From Selenomonas sp. ND2010 (lineage in GTDB: Bacteria; Bacillota; Negativicutes; Selenomonadales; Selenomonadaceae), in the NCBI RefSeq assembly GCF_000702005.1, contig NZ_JNKI01000012.1, positions 28,950-92,949 on the forward strand: a stretch of 64,000 nt of DNA, read 5' to 3'. A program made the translations under genes and the position numbers. The notes under the pieces are model-generated. The model had not been told where the DNA came from. It did not search any database and worked only from the letters and a program-made list of their open reading frames with translations. Below, one piece after another: positions 62,961 through 64,000 of this stretch (position 1 is its first letter; each line of letters begins with the position of its first letter).

Positions 62961-63635
62961 ATGGCAACAATTACAGTAGTAGGTTTAGGCCCGGGACGTG
63001 CCGGCCTTATTACCCGGGAGAGTTGGGAACTTATGGAAAAGGCGGAGCGATTGGTGTTGCGTACGCGAATCCATCCTACTGTTGAGGCGTTAGAGAACGC
63101 AGGGATGGATTTTTCCACGTATGATGGGTTCTATGATGAGGCGAAGGATTTTGAGACGCTGTACCAGAAGATTGCGGCAGACCTTTTGGAACGGGCGGCA
63201 GCAGAAGGCGACATTGTCTATGCAGTTCCCGGTAGTCCGTTGGTGGCAGAACGCACTGTTGTGCTTTTGCGTGAGATTGGGAGAGATTCAACGGTAACGG
63301 TAGATATTCGTCCGGGCATGAGCTTTGTCGAAGTGATGTATACCCGTTTGGGAATTGATCCGATTGACGGGCTGACGATCATTGATGCCGAAGATGTGGA
63401 AACGCTGAGGGAAATGCCGGCACAGTCCTTGGTCATTACCCAGGTCTATAATCAGCAGATTGCTTCGGATACCAAGCTCATGCTGATGGATTTATATCCG
63501 GATGAATATGAAGTTACGTATATCCATAATCTGGCCTTACCGGATGAATCCATCCGGCAGATTCCGCTTTACGAACTGGATCGTCAGAAAGATGTCGACC
63601 ATCTTACGAGTTTGTTTATTCGTGCTAAGGGATAA
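62961..63635 (+). CDS. Tetrapyrrole-methylase-domain protein (YabN N-terminal domain only)
   Basis: 224 residues from ATG 62961 (GCAGGAGAGTG upstream), 19 bases after mfd. TP-methylase fold: ITVVGLGPGRAGLITRESW, PGSPLVAERTVVLLREIG, IRPGMSFVEVMYTRLG and VITQVYNQQIASDTKL. In Bacillus-type YabN the same domain is joined to a MazG pyrophosphohydrolase domain, which is absent here. The gene ends cleanly; a GGGAGG site follows, then the left end of an IS element. Whether a separate mazG gene once followed is inferred, not seen. Confidence 0.85.
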   Translation: MATITVVGLGPGRAGLITRESWELMEKAERLVLRTRIHPTVEALENAGMDFSTYDGFYDEAKDFETLYQKIAADLLERAAAEGDIVYAVPGSPLVAERTVVLLREIGRDSTVTVDIRPGMSFVEVMYTRLGIDPIDGLTIIDAEDVETLREMPAQSLVITQVYNQQIASDTKLMLMDLYPDEYEVTYIHNLALPDESIRQIPLYELDRQKDVDHLTSLFIRAKG

Positions 63636-63675
63636 GGGAGGAAAAAATAGAATAGAAAAAACGTGTTTTTTGTAG

Positions 63676-63723
63676 AGACCCCCATAAGTTAGACCAAGGA
63701 ATCTAACTTATGGGGGTCTTTTT
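63676..63723 (+). terminator. IS-end hairpin with T-tract, covering the transposase ribosome binding site
   Basis: Perfect 18-bp stem: 63676-63693 pairs with 63702-63719, loop 63694-63701, then TTTTT. The right arm holds the GGGGG that could serve as transposase ribosome binding site. Transcripts entering from the host side would fold this and be stopped or hide the site. Confidence 0.85.
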
Positions 63724-64000
63724 ATGGCAAAATATAGTGCAGAATTTAAATGTAAGGTAGTCCAAGAGTATTTGAATGGACATATAGGATATACTGCCTT
63801 AACAAAAAAATATGACATCCCTTCCCCAAAATGCATTCAAGAGTGGGTCGGAAAATATCGTAGAATGGGGAAAGATGGGCTTCAGCGGTCAAGAAAAAAT
63901 GAAACATATTCTTTCCAATTCAAGGTAAATGCTGTAGAGTTATATTTAAGTACAGAGATTTCTTACCACGAATTGGCACTTCAACTTAATTTGAAATCTG
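63724..64000 (+). CDS. IS3-family-like transposase OrfA (partial, no stop in window)
   Basis: 92 codons visible from ATG 63724 to the window end. Starts MAKYSAEFKCKVVQEYLNG and contains IQEWVGKYRRMGKDG, the helix-turn-helix transposase DNA-binding pattern of IS3-type OrfA; a second similar unit begins FQFKVNAVELYLS. OrfA binds the terminal repeats. AT-rich codon use differs from the host genes before it. An OrfB (integrase core) would be expected beyond the window. Confidence 0.85.
   Translation, partial: MAKYSAEFKCKVVQEYLNGHIGYTALTKKYDIPSPKCIQEWVGKYRRMGKDGLQRSRKNETYSFQFKVNAVELYLSTEISYHELALQLNLKS

Larger units (their letters stand above)
63671..64000 (+). mobile_element. Left end of an IS3-family-like insertion sequence (continues past the window)
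   Basis: The IS end begins near 63671 with TGTAGAGACCCCCATAAGTT, typical of IS3-type terminal repeats. A large hairpin (63676-63719) lies directly inside, then the transposase first frame from 63724. The other end and the target duplication lie outside the window, so the boundary at 63671 is by pattern only. Confidence 0.8.

Overview
The window reads as the chromosome of a Negativicutes bacterium, most likely a Selenomonas-like Selenomonadaceae member. The core is Firmicutes: HrcA/CIRCE control of the dnaK operon, the delta subunit of RNA polymerase next to argS and pyrG, and gene order like Bacillus from rpsT-lepA-hemW through dnaJ to rpsU-yqeY-nfeD-floA. Added to this are an outer-membrane-type beta-barrel protein and a GlnRS, which fit a didermic Firmicute. 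At least nine genes appear to start with TTG. The genus is inferred from layout and protein character, not from a database match.

Layout. 1-2.1 kb: end of a TPR protein gene and a secreted papain-like protease. 2.2-12.6 kb: rpsT (minus strand), lepA, hemW, two cell-envelope genes (polysaccharide deacetylase, serine hydrolase), then a CIRCE-controlled hrcA-grpE-dnaK-dnaJ operon. 12.7-21.1 kb: a probable defence island made of a YgjP/SprT-like metallopeptidase, hsdM, hsdS (two near-identical target recognition domains), hsdR, and a single-chain MNT-HEPN (MntA/HepT-like) protein. It sits between dnaJ and prmA, which are normally adjacent. 21.1-28.4 kb: prmA-rsmE-mtaB-hinT-rpsU-yqeY, a beta-barrel protein, nfeD-floA and an unknown coiled-coil protein. 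28.5-33.4 kb: polyprenyl synthase, two tatA genes, tatC, and ubiD/ubiA-type quinone genes. 33.4-39.2 kb: a one-carbon and redox block (folD, fhs, metF-like, nfnA, nfnB).

39.3-47.1 kb: exonuclease, DUF523, three tRNAs (Asn, Glu, Val), a NiaR-like repressor, HD hydrolase, glnS, an ArsB/NhaD-type carrier and an MTA/SAH nucleosidase-like protein. 47.1-50.7 kb: a minus-strand FAD oxidoreductase divergent from a PutP-type symporter, then a VOC protein. The 309-base divergent spacer (48499-48807) is the only gene-free stretch over 300 bases. It holds two promoters, operator-like palindromes and a possible small RNA or attenuator. 50.9-54.4 kb: a receiver-CheX fusion, a separate CheX and a chemoreceptor. 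54.5-58.7 kb: ywiB-argS-rpoE-pyrG. 58.9-63.6 kb: a multi-Cys-pair protein, mfd and a tetrapyrrole-methylase-domain protein. The window ends inside an IS3-like insertion sequence whose left end is at about 63671.

The best candidates for a less-described system are the island at 12.7-21.1 kb (symmetric-looking HsdS plus a one-polypeptide MNT-HEPN module plus metallopeptidase), the receiver-CheX/CheX/MCP cluster, and the possible C-rich-loop small RNA at 48.5-48.6 kb. No CRISPR array, rRNA or replication origin was seen.
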